Positions 28,690 through 38,782 are shown, counted from the stretch's first letter. The stretch: 49,213 nucleotides of DNA from Pelagibacterales bacterium SAG-MED19 (GCA_014654035.1 JACWDQ010000008.1:1-49213), one strand, 5' to 3'. Program-made: numbers and translations. Notes: generated by a model not told the origin, from the letters alone.

Positions 28690-29340
28690 ATGGGTGCAAA
28701 CCTTGATATTACCGAAAAGTTACAAAATTATATTAATGACTTTGGATTAAATTTACATCCAGTTCAACAAGAAATAATTGATTATAATAAAACTCTAGGT
28801 GAGATCAAAAGAATGCAGATTGATCCAACCCAATGTCATTTTCTTCATCTAATTATAAAAGTTTCAAATATCAAAAATGTTCTTGAAATCGGAACTTTTA
28901 CAGGACTTAGTGCTCTCTCAATTTCCATTGCGTTACCTGATGAAGGGAAACTAATTGCTCTAGATAAAAATGAAGAGACAAATAAAATAGCATTAGATTT
29001 TTTCAAAAAAGCTAATCAGGATCACAAAATTCAAACAATAATAAAGCCTGCTCTTGAAAGTTTGAAAGAGTTGAAAAATAATAAATTTGATATGGTCTTT
29101 ATCGATGCTGATAAAATGAATTATAAGGAGTATTATGAAAAATCTTTAGAACTATTAAGTAAGGGTGGTCTGATTATTATTGATAACGTTTTATGGCATG
29201 GTGAGGTAGCAGATGAAAAAAATAATGATAAATTTACTATAAATATAAGAGAATTTAACGAGTTTGTATCTAAAGATAAAAGAGTAGAGCAAATTATTAT
29301 TCCACTAGGTGATGGAATGACTGTTTGTAGGGTTTTATAA
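28690..29340 (+). CDS. SAM-dependent O-methyltransferase, caffeoyl-CoA OMT-like family
   Basis: The 216-residue protein has the class I methyltransferase fold typical of small cation-dependent O-methyltransferases. Motif I (V-L-E-I-G-T-F-T-G-L-S) is near residue 60, a metal-binding-type F-I-D-A-D-K-M-N-Y near residue 137 and I-I-D-N-V-L-W-H-G-E near residue 158. The substrate is unknown; bacterial members methylate catechol-like or tRNA substrates. It starts one base after gatB and its stop overlaps trhO, suggesting co-transcription. Confidence 0.8.
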   Translation: MGANLDITEKLQNYINDFGLNLHPVQQEIIDYNKTLGEIKRMQIDPTQCHFLHLIIKVSNIKNVLEIGTFTGLSALSISIALPDEGKLIALDKNEETNKIALDFFKKANQDHKIQTIIKPALESLKELKNNKFDMVFIDADKMNYKEYYEKSLELLSKGGLIIIDNVLWHGEVADEKNNDKFTINIREFNEFVSKDKRVEQIIIPLGDGMTVCRVL

Positions 29341-30248
29341 TGTTTAAGGTTTTTGGTTTTTATAAATTCATTAAGATAAAATCTTTAAAAAAAAATAAAA
29401 TTTTTTTACAAAAATTTCTCACATCAAATAATATAAGAGGGACCATAATTATTGCTAAAGAAGGATTGAATGGCACTATTTCTGGGCGTGTGAAAGATAT
29501 TGATAAAACTACCAGAAAGTTAAAATCTTTATTTTCATTTAAACTATTTGATAATAGTAATGAATCTAAATGTAAATTTCAGCCATTTCATAAACCTAAA
29601 GTAAAGATTAAAAAAGAAATTGTTCCAATGAATTTAACTATTAATTCTAAGGATAGAAATATACAAAATCATTTAGAACCAAAAGACTGGAACAAACTAA
29701 TCAAAAATAAAGATACTCATATAATCGATACTAGAAAACCTTTTGAATATAAAGTTGGAACTTTTAAAAAATCAGTTAATCCAAATGTAACTAATTTTAG
29801 AGATTTTCCTAAATATTTAAATAAACTTGATAAAAATAGACCAGTAGCAATGTTTTGTACAGGTGGAATACGTTGTGAAAAAACTTCTGTGTACTTGGAA
29901 AAAAAAGGTTTCAAAAATATATATCAGTTAAATGGAGGTATCTTAAATTATTTAAAAAGAATAAAGAAGAATCAAAGTTTATGGAAAGGAGAATGTTTTG
30001 TTTTTGATAACAGAATTAGCCTTAAACATGGACTAAAATTAGGTTCTCATTCTATGTGTAGTGGTTGCAGAATGCCAATTTCGCCCAAGGACAAAAGATC
30101 TAGGAAGTTTGAAGAAGGAGTTACATGTCCAAATTGCCATGATAATTTAACTGAAACTCAAAAATCACGTTTTAGAATGAGACAAAGTCAGATATACAAG
30201 GCTAAACAATCTGGAAAAAAATATATTTTTCAAAAAGAATTTAAATAA
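29340..30248 (+). CDS. trhO: tRNA uridine(34) hydroxylase TrhO (rhodanese-like, YceA family)
   Basis: TrhO oxidises wobble uridine to 5-hydroxyuridine in tRNAs, widening decoding. The 302-residue protein has the acylphosphatase-like N-terminal domain (A-K-E-G-L-N-G-T-I-S-G) and a rhodanese domain around residues 120-220. The active Cys is in M-F-C-T-G-G-I-R-C-E-K-T near residue 178. The C-terminus has four cysteines in C-S-G-C and C-P-N-C pairs that probably bind zinc. It overlaps the preceding methyltransferase stop by one base. Confidence 0.9.
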   Translation: MFKVFGFYKFIKIKSLKKNKIFLQKFLTSNNIRGTIIIAKEGLNGTISGRVKDIDKTTRKLKSLFSFKLFDNSNESKCKFQPFHKPKVKIKKEIVPMNLTINSKDRNIQNHLEPKDWNKLIKNKDTHIIDTRKPFEYKVGTFKKSVNPNVTNFRDFPKYLNKLDKNRPVAMFCTGGIRCEKTSVYLEKKGFKNIYQLNGGILNYLKRIKKNQSLWKGECFVFDNRISLKHGLKLGSHSMCSGCRMPISPKDKRSRKFEEGVTCPNCHDNLTETQKSRFRMRQSQIYKAKQSGKKYIFQKEFK

Positions 30249-30256
30249 GGATAACT

Positions 30257-31627
30257 TTGTCTAAAGCAATAAAATTAACTAAAGATCCAATTTGGTCCTT
30301 ACTAAGAAAAGTTACTATACCTGCTAGCGTTGGTTCATTATTTCAAACTTTTTATAATTTAGTCGACACTTGGTTTGCTGGTAGAATTTCAGCTGAAGCA
30401 ATTGGTGCTATAGCAAAATCATTTCCTATTTATTTTACTATTATTGCTGTTGGTGTTGGATTAGGTGCAGCTACTAATGCCTTGATTGGTAATTCTATAG
30501 GTGAAAAAAAAGTGAGAGTCGCATCAATGTATGTTGCTCAATCTTTAATTTTTGCATTAGCAGTATCAGTAATAGTTACTTTATTTGGTTTAAATGCATC
30601 AAACTATCTTTTAGCAGTAATGGGCTCAGATGCTGCTGGCATTACATTAACTAGAGAATATTTAGATATTATTTTCTATGGAACTTTCATTGTATTAATA
30701 CAGATTTCATTAAACGGAACCTTGAATGCTCAGGGCGATACAAAAAGTTATAGAAACGTTTTAATATTTAGTTTTTTTCTAAATATTTTTTTAAATCCCT
30801 TATTTATATGGGGTTACGGATTTGTTCCTGCATTTGGTATAGCAGGCCTTGCTATAGCAACCGTAATTTCACAATTAATTGGAACAATCTATCTAGCTTA
30901 CAAAGTTAATAACTGTAAAATTAGAGAATATTTAAAATTGCAATGTTTTTTCCCTAAATTTGAATACTTAAAACCATTAACAACACAAGCGGTCCCAGTA
31001 ATGTTTAGTATGTTGTTTATTGGAGTAGGTATATTTAATATTTTATATTTTATTGGTCAGTTTGGTGATTTGGCTACTGCAGGATATGGAGCAGCATTAA
31101 GAGTTGAGCAAGTATTTTTGCTTCCAGTTATTGGATTGAATACTGCTGTTTTATCTATTGGTGGACAAAATTTTGGAGCAAAAGCTTATGACAGAATAAG
31201 AGAACTTTACACTAAAGCTTTGTTATTTGGATCATCATTTATGGCTATTTCTGGAATAATAATATTTTTTGGTGCAGAATTTTTTGTTTCTTTATTTACC
31301 GATAACCAAGAGGCAGTTATTAGCGGGGCTATTTATTTAAAAGTTGCAGCATTAATTGGGCCAATCTATCCAGTTTTTTTTATTACCACAGCTGTATTTC
31401 AAGCTGTAAAGAAACCTCTTTATAGTCTTTATTTAAGTATATTGAGATTAACTGCGTTTCCTTTTTTGAGCTTATGGTATGTAATTAATATTAGAGGAGG
31501 AGATTACGAGGATATTTTTTATACTATTATGGCGACTAATTGGGTAATGGGAATTGCTGTTTTAATATTTATTGGTTATTTTCTTAATAATGTATTTAAA
31601 CAAAAAAAAACTCTTTTTAGTTATTAG
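30257..31627 (+). CDS. MATE family multidrug/metabolite efflux transporter
   Basis: The 456-residue protein has about twelve hydrophobic segments and MATE features such as L-F-Q-T-F-Y-N-L-V-D-T-W-F near residue 23, G-A-A-T-N-A-L-I-G-N and L-N-G-T-L-N-A-Q-G-D-T-K. MATE proteins export organic cations or metabolites using Na+ or H+ gradients; the substrate here cannot be assigned. The start is a TTG with an AAGGAT ribosome-binding site a few bases upstream; no ATG lies near. Its 3' end overlaps the next gene by 38 bases. Confidence 0.88.
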   Translation: MSKAIKLTKDPIWSLLRKVTIPASVGSLFQTFYNLVDTWFAGRISAEAIGAIAKSFPIYFTIIAVGVGLGAATNALIGNSIGEKKVRVASMYVAQSLIFALAVSVIVTLFGLNASNYLLAVMGSDAAGITLTREYLDIIFYGTFIVLIQISLNGTLNAQGDTKSYRNVLIFSFFLNIFLNPLFIWGYGFVPAFGIAGLAIATVISQLIGTIYLAYKVNNCKIREYLKLQCFFPKFEYLKPLTTQAVPVMFSMLFIGVGIFNILYFIGQFGDLATAGYGAALRVEQVFLLPVIGLNTAVLSIGGQNFGAKAYDRIRELYTKALLFGSSFMAISGIIIFFGAEFFVSLFTDNQEAVISGAIYLKVAALIGPIYPVFFITTAVFQAVKKPLYSLYLSILRLTAFPFLSLWYVINIRGGDYEDIFYTIMATNWVMGIAVLIFIGYFLNNVFKQKKTLFSY

Positions 31628-32114
31628 TATATGTCTAATATTTTTTTTTTTAACATATAATGATGTAAAATCACAAGAACCAAAGATTATTTCTGGTATT
31701 GCTAAAGTTATCGATGGAGATACTATTAAAATTGAAAAATATAAGATTAGACTTTTTGGCATAGATGCACCAGAAAAAAAACAAATATGCAATAAACCTT
31801 GGTTATCAATTTCCTTTTTAAATTTTAGTAAGAATTATCAATGTGGAATGATTTCCACAAATAAATTGAAAAGTAAAATTAATAATAAATTCATAATGTG
31901 TAGGTCTAATAATAAAGACAGATATAACCGGTTTATTTCAGAATGTTATAAAGATAAAACTAATATAAATAGATGGATGGTTTCAAATGGATATGCTGTT
32001 GCTTATAGAAAGTACTCAAAAAAATTTGTATCTGAAGAAAATTTAGCTAAGAAGGACAAGTTAGGTTTATGGGCTGGTAAGTTTGAAATGCCGTGGGATT
32101 GGAGAAAAAAATAA
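31590..32114 (+). CDS. Exported thermonuclease-like (SNase fold) protein
   Basis: The start is set at ATG 31590, inside the 3' end of the MATE gene; an upstream TTG at 31572 is possible. Residues 4-29 form a signal peptide (lysines then a hydrophobic stretch). The staphylococcal nuclease domain has V-I-D-G-D-T-I, then R-L-F-G-I-D-A-P-E, supplying the catalytic Arg and Glu, and D-R-Y-N-R supplying the second Arg. It is probably a periplasmic or secreted nuclease that cuts DNA or RNA; a role in scavenging nucleotides is inference. It ends G-L-W-A-G-K-F-E-M-P-W-D-W-R, common in bacterial SNase proteins. Confidence 0.86.
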   Translation: MYLNKKKLFLVISICLIFFFLTYNDVKSQEPKIISGIAKVIDGDTIKIEKYKIRLFGIDAPEKKQICNKPWLSISFLNFSKNYQCGMISTNKLKSKINNKFIMCRSNNKDRYNRFISECYKDKTNINRWMVSNGYAVAYRKYSKKFVSEENLAKKDKLGLWAGKFEMPWDWRKK

Positions 32115-32846
32115 TTAATCTCTTTTAAGTTTATTTTCTAACTTTCTTACAAAATAAGAAACCATTAGTATTAAAATCAAATATTCTAATATTAAAAACG
32201 TATAGATTTCCAATGGTCTATAAGTTGTAACAACTAATTCATTAGCTTTTCTTGTTAAGTCTCCAATTCCAATAATTGAAACTAATGATGACATTTTCAA
32301 GACATAAACAAACTGATTGCCAATTGCTGGCAAAATATTTTTAATTGCTTGAGGTAATATGACAAGTCTTAATTTTCTAAAAAAGTTTAAACCTAAAGAA
32401 CTTCCAGCTTCCCACTGAGCTTTTTTAATTGAATTTATTCCAGCTCTAAATATTTCAGCTTGAAATGCACTTTCACTTATCGAAAGAGCAATAATACCAG
32501 AAACAAATGGACTAAAGCTTATTCCTGTCATAATAGGTAGTCCATAATAAATCCATAAGATCAAAACTAGAAGTGGTATTGCTCTTACTATTTCGACATA
32601 TCCAATATTTAAATAAGTTAAAAATTTACTTTTTGCTAAAGATGGAACTGCAACTATAAAACCAATTATCATTGAAATAATTATTGAAACAATTGAGATA
32701 TAAATTGTTGTAGTTAAACCACTTAATAGGAATTTAAGATTAGTTAATCCTTCAACATTATTCGGAGATAAAATTAGCCAATTTAGTTCACTTTTAGCAC
32801 ATCCAGTTAAAGATAGTATCAGAAGTATACAAAAAAGATTTCTCAC
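32115..32846 (-). CDS. Polar amino acid ABC transporter permease with lipobox-like N-terminus
   Basis: The 243-residue protein belongs to the HisM/GltK-type permeases. From residue 40 it has about five membrane helices, and the EAA loop reads E-A-G-S-S-L-G-L-N-F-F-R-K then I-L-P-Q-A near residue 165. Unusually, residues 1-16 look like a lipoprotein signal ending L-T-G-C (Cys16), followed by a polar stretch before the first permease helix. No internal Met allows a shorter start before that helix. HisM-type permeases have a periplasmic N-terminus, so lipidation would be topologically possible. It lies 40 bases after the binding protein; no ATPase gene is present here. Confidence 0.87.
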   Translation of the reverse strand: MRNLFCILLILSLTGCAKSELNWLILSPNNVEGLTNLKFLLSGLTTTIYISIVSIIISMIIGFIVAVPSLAKSKFLTYLNIGYVEIVRAIPLLVLILWIYYGLPIMTGISFSPFVSGIIALSISESAFQAEIFRAGINSIKKAQWEAGSSLGLNFFRKLRLVILPQAIKNILPAIGNQFVYVLKMSSLVSIIGIGDLTRKANELVVTTYRPLEIYTFLILEYLILILMVSYFVRKLENKLKRD

Positions 32847-32886
32847 TTTCTGATTTATAAAGAATTAAAAACTAATTACTAATTTT

Positions 32887-33654
32887 TTATAGGCTTTTTA
32901 AATTATATTTACCTAATAATTTGGTAAAGAAGCCTGATGATTTTTTCTTTTTTATCCAGTCATTAACGTAATTATTCCATTTATCGTCACCTTTAGGAAC
33001 CATCATCGCTAAAAAAGCTGGATTTTTTTCACCATCAGGAACTATAGCTAATTGTGGGTATTTGATAACTAATTTGTTTGCTTCTGTAGAACTTGTTATA
33101 TTTCCATCTGCTCTTCCAGCTAAAACTTCTTGAAAGTCTCTAGCAGGAGCTTCAACCGAATTTAATTTAGATTTTGGAAAAAATTCTTTTGCCTTTTCTT
33201 CTTGAGAAGTTCCTAGTGTTGTAGCAATTGTTACATTTGAATTATTTAGTGAGTCCCAAGTTGAAAACTTTTTTAAGTTCTTTTTAAGAACTAATGCCAC
33301 AGTCCCATATTTATAATAAGTATCTGTAAATCCTGCTACCTCAGCTCTCTTCGGAGTTTTAGTTACACTTGTTGAAATGTCATATCGTGCTGAAGTAATT
33401 CCTGAAACAATAGTTTTCCATTCTGCAGGAACAAACTCAACTTTTACACCCATATCTTTAGCTAGTTCAGTCATTACATCAATATCAAATCCTTTATATT
33501 TATTAGTCGCAGGATCTTTCATTGTCATAGGATCCCAATCTCCAGTTGTTCCAACTTTTAAAACTCCAGCTGATAAAATTTTATCTAGATTAGAATCTGC
33601 GTTTGAAGAAAAGGGTAAAAGAGCTAATAAAGCCAAAATTAATAATTTTTTCAT
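32887..33654 (-). CDS. Periplasmic amino-acid-type substrate-binding protein
   Basis: The 255-residue protein has a signal peptide (about residues 1-19, ending S-N-A) and the SBP family 3 fold: [21 protein letters not shown] near residue 53, and R-Y-D-I-S near residue 89. The opening also resembles cyclohexadienyl/arogenate dehydratases of the PheC type, which share this fold, so an enzymatic role is an alternative. The adjacent permease favours transport. It begins 34 bases after soxG on the same strand, so sarcosine or a related methylated amino compound is a reasonable but unproven ligand. Confidence 0.83.
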   Translation of the reverse strand: MKKLLILALLALLPFSSNADSNLDKILSAGVLKVGTTGDWDPMTMKDPATNKYKGFDIDVMTELAKDMGVKVEFVPAEWKTIVSGITSARYDISTSVTKTPKRAEVAGFTDTYYKYGTVALVLKKNLKKFSTWDSLNNSNVTIATTLGTSQEEKAKEFFPKSKLNSVEAPARDFQEVLAGRADGNITSSTEANKLVIKYPQLAIVPDGEKNPAFLAMMVPKGDDKWNNYVNDWIKKKKSSGFFTKLLGKYNLKSL

Positions 33655-33688
33655 TCTATTTGATATCTGATTTGAGAATAAATTGTGA

Positions 33689-34252
33689 CTATAATCTTGA
33701 CGCAGCGTCGTTCATCCATGAAAATAAATGTTGTGAAAAAGATCGTCTAACAAATAAATTTACCATGTTTTTATCCTGATTATGAACAATTATATCAATT
33801 TTGTGTAAAATTGTTTGAGTAACAGCACCTTTTTTATTTTGAAAATCATTAAAATTGAAGGGCGATCCAGTCTGAAATAATTCAAAAATTTTATTACCTT
33901 TGAGATTTATCATCACAAATTGATCAGTAACATCTGTTACTGCACCGAGATTCAATTTTGAAATGTTATTATTCAATATTTCTTCAGTATCATAGTTATT
34001 TGTATTTTCATCAACTGGTTCATTAGAATAAATCATCCATTCATCAGGACTTAACCAAACTGCTGTTAATTTATCACTTTGAGTAGATGTATTTGCCTCA
34101 GTAGGTAATAGAATATTTAAAGATTTTCCAATAGCAGAAATAAATTCTCTTTTTTTACCTCTTATAATTAATTTCATTATTGGTTTGATTTCCTTCATTT
34201 GAAGATCTTGTATTAATGTATCTTTAGGAAGTGCTTGATTATAATTAAGCAT
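33689..34252 (-). CDS. soxG: Sarcosine oxidase, gamma subunit
   Basis: The 187-residue product matches the small SoxG subunit of heterotetrameric sarcosine oxidase, distantly related to GcvT-type folds. Visible family features are the [10 protein letters not shown] segment near residue 68, the T-D-V-T-D-Q-F segment near residue 107 and a C-terminal [13 protein letters not shown]. It overlaps the soxA 3' end by 8 bases and is the last sox gene. Identification rests on context plus these motifs. Confidence 0.9.
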   Translation of the reverse strand: MLNYNQALPKDTLIQDLQMKEIKPIMKLIIRGKKREFISAIGKSLNILLPTEANTSTQSDKLTAVWLSPDEWMIYSNEPVDENTNNYDTEEILNNNISKLNLGAVTDVTDQFVMINLKGNKIFELFQTGSPFNFNDFQNKKGAVTQTILHKIDIIVHNQDKNMVNLFVRRSFSQHLFSWMNDAASRL

Positions 34253-37250
34253 TTAATCTTTTATTCTCCTTGTCTAAAAAAACTGGATCAGCCACTGTTA
34301 CGTTAATATTTTTTTTTTCCATTGGGATTATTAATTTTTGTCCCATCATATTTTTTCCACCTTTAACAACTCCAAGAGCTATAGATTTTTTAAGGTTAGG
34401 ACTATAATAACTCGATGTAATATGTCCTAACATTTCTATAGGTGATTTATTTACATCAGCTACTATTTGTGCTCCTTCCTCTAATATTTCATTAGGATCA
34501 TCGGTTAATAATCCAACAAGCTGTTTTCTATCTTCTCTAATAGTGTCTGATCTATATAAAGATCTTTTTCCAATAAAATCATATTTCTTTTTACTTACAA
34601 TCCAATCCATTTGTAAATCGATAGGTGTCATTGTAGCGTCAGTATCTTGACCAACAATTATGAAACCTTTTTCAGCTCTAAGTAAATGCATTGTTTCAGT
34701 GCCATATGGCGTAATATTATAATCTTTTCCAGCATCCATACATTTTTCCCAAACTGATTTACCATAATTAGCCTGAATATTAATTTCATAACTATGTTCT
34801 CCTGTAAAACTAATTCTCATCACTCTGCAATTAATTTTACCAATTTTTGCATTCTTAAATGACATATGTGGAAAACTTTCGTCTGAAAAATCTAAATCTG
34901 GAATAACTTCACTTACAATTTTTTTACTATTTGGACCACAAACACTGACTGTTGCAAAATGATCTGTTACCGATGTTAAATAAACATCTAATTCAGGCCA
35001 CTCAGTTTGTAGGTAATCTTCTAGTTTACTCATTACATTAGCGGCACCGCCAGTTGTTGTTGTCATTATATAATGATTTTCATCTAATCGAGTAGTAACA
35101 CCATCATCATAGACCATGCCATCTTCATTAAGCATTAAACCATATCGACATTTACCAATAGCTAGTTTTGACCAAGCATTTGTATAAACTCGATTTAAAA
35201 ATTCAGAAGCATCTGTTCCTTGTATATCAATTTTACCAAGAGTAGATGCATCTAAAATTCCAGCACTTTCTCTTGCTGCTTTACTTTCTCTTTGAACTGC
35301 CTGGTGCATATTTTCATTTTCTTTTGGATAATACCAAGCTCGTTTCCATTGACCTACATTTTCAAATTCAGCTTTATTTACTTCATGCCAACTATGAATT
35401 GGAGTTTTTCTAAATATATCAAAATATTCTCCAACGTTTCTTCCAACTATTGTTCCAAAAGTTAAAGGAGTGTAGGGTGGTCTAAAAGTAGTAGTGCCTA
35501 ATTCACCCATTTTTACACCCGCGGTTTCAGAAATAATTCCAAGTGCATGCATATTACCTAATTTACCTTGGTCTGTTCCCATTCCAGTGGTTGTGTATCT
35601 TTTTACATGTTCAATTGATCTAAAACCTTCTCTTAATGCTAATTTAATATCTTTTGCAGTAGCATCATTTTGATAGTCCACAAAAGATTTTGTTTTACCT
35701 ATAACTTTATCTGACGGTAATAGCCAAATATTTCTTTTTGATTTATTGGTTGAAGAAATAATTTCTAAACTTTCATATTCGGTATTTTTGATATCTAAAA
35801 ATTCTTTTAAAGATTTTGGTGTGTTTTTCAAAATTTCATCTAAAGTAAAATCACCATTACATGAGCCTATACTTAATTGATCCGATGGGTATGTATTTGG
35901 AATAAAAACCTGATCTTCATCTTTGAATTTTAATTTTCCACCTGATTGTGTAAATAAATGAACTGCAGGTGTCCATCCACCAGAAACACCAAGGCAATCA
36001 CAAGATAAATTTATTCTTGGGCCAACAACCTTTTGCCCATCTTTAGATAGTTGTTTTATAGAAATCCTATTAATTCTTTTATAGCCAAAAGTGTCTGTTA
36101 CTGTGTAGCCTTTGAAAATCTTTATATTATTTTTTTCTACTTCATAAACTAATTTAGAGTCCACTTCTTCTCTATTGTCAATTATAGCCTCAATATTTAT
36201 TCCTTTTTGAATTAAGCTAATCGCAGTTTCATATGCGCTATCGTTATTAGTAAAAAGAACATTTTTTTCACCACATGCAACTCCAAAAAAGTCAGCATAT
36301 CTCTTAATTGCTGATGAAAGTAAAATTCCAGGTCTATCGTTATTGTCAAATACCATGGGTCTTTCTATAGAACCTGTTGCTGTGATTACTTTTTTTGCTC
36401 TTATTTTTAGTAGTTTATGTCTTGTTTTATCTTTTCTTTGTTCAACAGGTAAATGATCAGTAAGATTTTCACGTGCTAATAAAAAGTTATAACCATGATA
36501 AGCCGCAACACTCGTTCTAGTTTTTATTTCTAAATTCTTTAATTTTTTAATTTCATTAATTTCTTTCTCTAGCCATGAGTTTGAATTTTGATTGTTTATT
36601 TTGAAGTAATCAGAGTTTTGATAAATAGTTGATCCTCCAAGATTTGGTTTTTCATCAACTAAAAGTGTTTTAAATTCATTTTTGGCTGCAGTTTTTGCAG
36701 CCATGATACCTGAAATACCTGATCCTATTACCAAGACATCACAATGAATATATTTATGTTCATAAACGTCTGGATCTGGCTCTGTAGGTGATTTTCCTAA
36801 TCCAGCTGATTTTCTAATAAAATATTCATATTTTTCCCAAAAACTAGCAGGCCACATAAAAGTCTTGTAATAAAAACCTGCAGGAAGTAGGGGTGACAAA
36901 AAATTATTTATTCCACCAACATCAAACTTTACACTTGGCCAACAATTTTGACTGGATGCATCTAAACCTTCATAAATTTCGACTTCTGTTGCTCTAACAT
37001 TTGGTTCTGATCTAGAGGAATTATCATGAAGCTGAACAATAGCGTTTGGCTCTTCTGAACCAGCAGTCATGATACCTCTAGGTCTATGATATTTAAAACT
37101 TCTGCCTACTAAATGAACATCATTTGCTAAGAGTGCTGATGAAAGTGTATCTCCTTTGAAGCCATAATAAGTTTTTCCATTAAATTTAAATGAAATTCTG
37201 TAAGTTTCATCAATAGCTTTTCCAGTTTTAACTCTTAGTTTTTTTGTCAT
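34245..37250 (-). CDS. soxA: Sarcosine oxidase, alpha subunit
   Basis: The 1001-residue SoxA has three parts. An N-terminal Fer2_4-like domain spans about residues 15-100 (G-D-T-L-S-S-A-L-L-A-N). A dinucleotide-binding domain begins V-L-V-I-G-S-G-I-S-G at 172. A C-terminal aminomethyltransferase (GcvT-like) domain covers about residues 610-990 and binds tetrahydrofolate. With SoxB, D and G it demethylates sarcosine to glycine, yielding methylene-THF and H2O2. Length is standard for SoxA. It starts three bases after the soxD stop. Confidence 0.96.
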   Translation of the reverse strand: MTKKLRVKTGKAIDETYRISFKFNGKTYYGFKGDTLSSALLANDVHLVGRSFKYHRPRGIMTAGSEEPNAIVQLHDNSSRSEPNVRATEVEIYEGLDASSQNCWPSVKFDVGGINNFLSPLLPAGFYYKTFMWPASFWEKYEYFIRKSAGLGKSPTEPDPDVYEHKYIHCDVLVIGSGISGIMAAKTAAKNEFKTLLVDEKPNLGGSTIYQNSDYFKINNQNSNSWLEKEINEIKKLKNLEIKTRTSVAAYHGYNFLLARENLTDHLPVEQRKDKTRHKLLKIRAKKVITATGSIERPMVFDNNDRPGILLSSAIKRYADFFGVACGEKNVLFTNNDSAYETAISLIQKGINIEAIIDNREEVDSKLVYEVEKNNIKIFKGYTVTDTFGYKRINRISIKQLSKDGQKVVGPRINLSCDCLGVSGGWTPAVHLFTQSGGKLKFKDEDQVFIPNTYPSDQLSIGSCNGDFTLDEILKNTPKSLKEFLDIKNTEYESLEIISSTNKSKRNIWLLPSDKVIGKTKSFVDYQNDATAKDIKLALREGFRSIEHVKRYTTTGMGTDQGKLGNMHALGIISETAGVKMGELGTTTFRPPYTPLTFGTIVGRNVGEYFDIFRKTPIHSWHEVNKAEFENVGQWKRAWYYPKENENMHQAVQRESKAARESAGILDASTLGKIDIQGTDASEFLNRVYTNAWSKLAIGKCRYGLMLNEDGMVYDDGVTTRLDENHYIMTTTTGGAANVMSKLEDYLQTEWPELDVYLTSVTDHFATVSVCGPNSKKIVSEVIPDLDFSDESFPHMSFKNAKIGKINCRVMRISFTGEHSYEINIQANYGKSVWEKCMDAGKDYNITPYGTETMHLLRAEKGFIIVGQDTDATMTPIDLQMDWIVSKKKYDFIGKRSLYRSDTIREDRKQLVGLLTDDPNEILEEGAQIVADVNKSPIEMLGHITSSYYSPNLKKSIALGVVKGGKNMMGQKLIIPMEKKNINVTVADPVFLDKENKRLNA

Positions 37251-37253
37251 GAT

Positions 37254-37529
37254 TTATTCTATTGGTGGTTTTTCACCCATTTTATAAATTGCTTTTATCT
37301 CATCATTCGATGTATCTCGAACCATATTAAACCATTTTCTACAACCATGAGTATGGTTCCATCTTTCAAATTGGATGCCTTTAATATTTTTTCTCATAAA
37401 GAGATATTCTGCCCACTCATCATCGCTTAATTCAGTAGGTTGTTTTGGTCTTACTATATGAGCTTCACCTCCTGCTTTAAACTCACTTTGTTCGCGTTCT
37501 CCACAAAAAGGACAAGTAATTATAAACAT
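37254..37529 (-). CDS. soxD: Sarcosine oxidase, delta subunit
   Basis: SoxD is the small zinc-binding subunit. The 91-residue product has C-P-F-C-G-E-R at residues 6-12 and the partner ligands H59 and C63 in N-H-T-H-G-C-R-K-W-F, with D-D-E-W-A-E-Y-L-F in between, as in characterised SoxD proteins. Its start overlaps the soxB stop by one base. It lies in the normal order soxB-soxD-soxA-soxG. Confidence 0.95.
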   Translation of the reverse strand: MFIITCPFCGEREQSEFKAGGEAHIVRPKQPTELSDDEWAEYLFMRKNIKGIQFERWNHTHGCRKWFNMVRDTSNDEIKAIYKMGEKPPIE

Positions 37530-38782
37530 CAGTGAGCCACAGCAGCTGCGCCATGTTCATCAACAAGGTCGCCGCTTACAAATCTGTTAATATTAAATGC
37601 AGCATTAAGTTTATGGGGTTCATCATTTGCTATAGTGTGAGCAAATAAATCTCCAGATCCTGGGGTTGCTTTAAAACCGCCAGTTCCCCATCCACAATTA
37701 AAGTACAGACCTTTAATAGAAGTTTTACTTATTATTGGACTTGCATCTGGACAAATATCAACTATTCCTCCCCATTGTCTAAGCATTCTCATACGACTAA
37801 ATATTGGATATAATTCTAAAATTGCATTCAAAGTTCCTTCAACAATATCGTGACTTCCTTTTTGAGAATATGAAACATAATCATCTGTACCAGCGCCAAT
37901 AACTAGTTCACCCTTATCTGATTGACTTACATAAGCATGTACAGCATTGGACATAACAACGGTATCAATAATTGGTTTTACTGGCTCTGATACCAAAGCT
38001 TGTAAAGGTTTGCTTTCTAATGGTAGTTTTAAACCAGCCATGTTAGCTATGACACTTGAGTGACCAGCGGCTACAACACCGATTTTACTAGTTTTTATAA
38101 AACCTTTTGTTGTTTCGATTCCATCAACACTATCACCATTTCTTTTTATTCCTTTAACTTCACAATTTTGAATTATATCAACACCCATTTCATCCGCACC
38201 TCTAGCATATCCCCAAGCAACAGCATCGTGCCTAGCAGTTCCAGCTCTTTTTTGTAATGTCCCTCCTAAAACAGGATAACGAATGTCCGGAGAAGTATTA
38301 ATTATTGGGCAAAATTTTTTAACTTCTTCAGTATTCAAATAAACTGCATCAATTCCGTTTAATCTATTAGCATGGGTTCTTCTTTTTAAATCTCTTACAT
38401 CTTGAAGATTATGTGCAAGGTTCATCACACCTCTCTGACTAAACATAACATTATAATTTAATTCCTGAGATAAACCTTCCCAAATTTTCAAAGCATGGTC
38501 ATAAAGACCAGCGCTTGCATCCCATAAGTAGTTAGATCTAATAATTGTAGTATTTCTTCCTGTGTTTCCACCTCCTATCCATCCTTTTTCAACTACAGCA
38601 ATATTTTTCATATTATGTTTTTTTGCTAAATAATAAGCAGTTGCTAATCCATGTCCGCCACCACCAATAATTATAGCATCGTATTCTTTTTTTGGTTCAG
38701 GGTCTTTCCAAGCTTTCTCCCAATTCTCATGATAAGAAAACGCGTTTTTAATAAGCGAAAATATCGAATACTTATTTTTCAT
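37529..38782 (-). CDS. soxB: Sarcosine oxidase, beta subunit
   Basis: SoxB is the flavoprotein subunit that oxidises sarcosine. The FAD-binding motif [13 protein letters not shown] is at residues 37-49. R-H-D-A-V-A-W-G near residue 184 includes H185, in the position of the histidine that binds FMN covalently in other SoxB proteins. At 417 residues it is full length. Bases 38244-38338, encoding about residues 149-180, recur exactly at 1-95 of the window. Its promoter must lie within or before the 65 bases between its ATG and the divergent tRNA gene. Confidence 0.96.
   Translation of the reverse strand: MKNKYSIFSLIKNAFSYHENWEKAWKDPEPKKEYDAIIIGGGGHGLATAYYLAKKHNMKNIAVVEKGWIGGGNTGRNTTIIRSNYLWDASAGLYDHALKIWEGLSQELNYNVMFSQRGVMNLAHNLQDVRDLKRRTHANRLNGIDAVYLNTEEVKKFCPIINTSPDIRYPVLGGTLQKRAGTARHDAVAWGYARGADEMGVDIIQNCEVKGIKRNGDSVDGIETTKGFIKTSKIGVVAAGHSSVIANMAGLKLPLESKPLQALVSEPVKPIIDTVVMSNAVHAYVSQSDKGELVIGAGTDDYVSYSQKGSHDIVEGTLNAILELYPIFSRMRMLRQWGGIVDICPDASPIISKTSIKGLYFNCGWGTGGFKATPGSGDLFAHTIANDEPHKLNAAFNINRFVSGDLVDEHGAAAVAH

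Noticed and set aside
32847..32886. AT-rich repeat between the binding protein and permease genes as an attenuator hairpin
   Set aside because: The AATTAGTAATTAG-type sequence is a direct repeat; I could not form a stable stem with a GC core.
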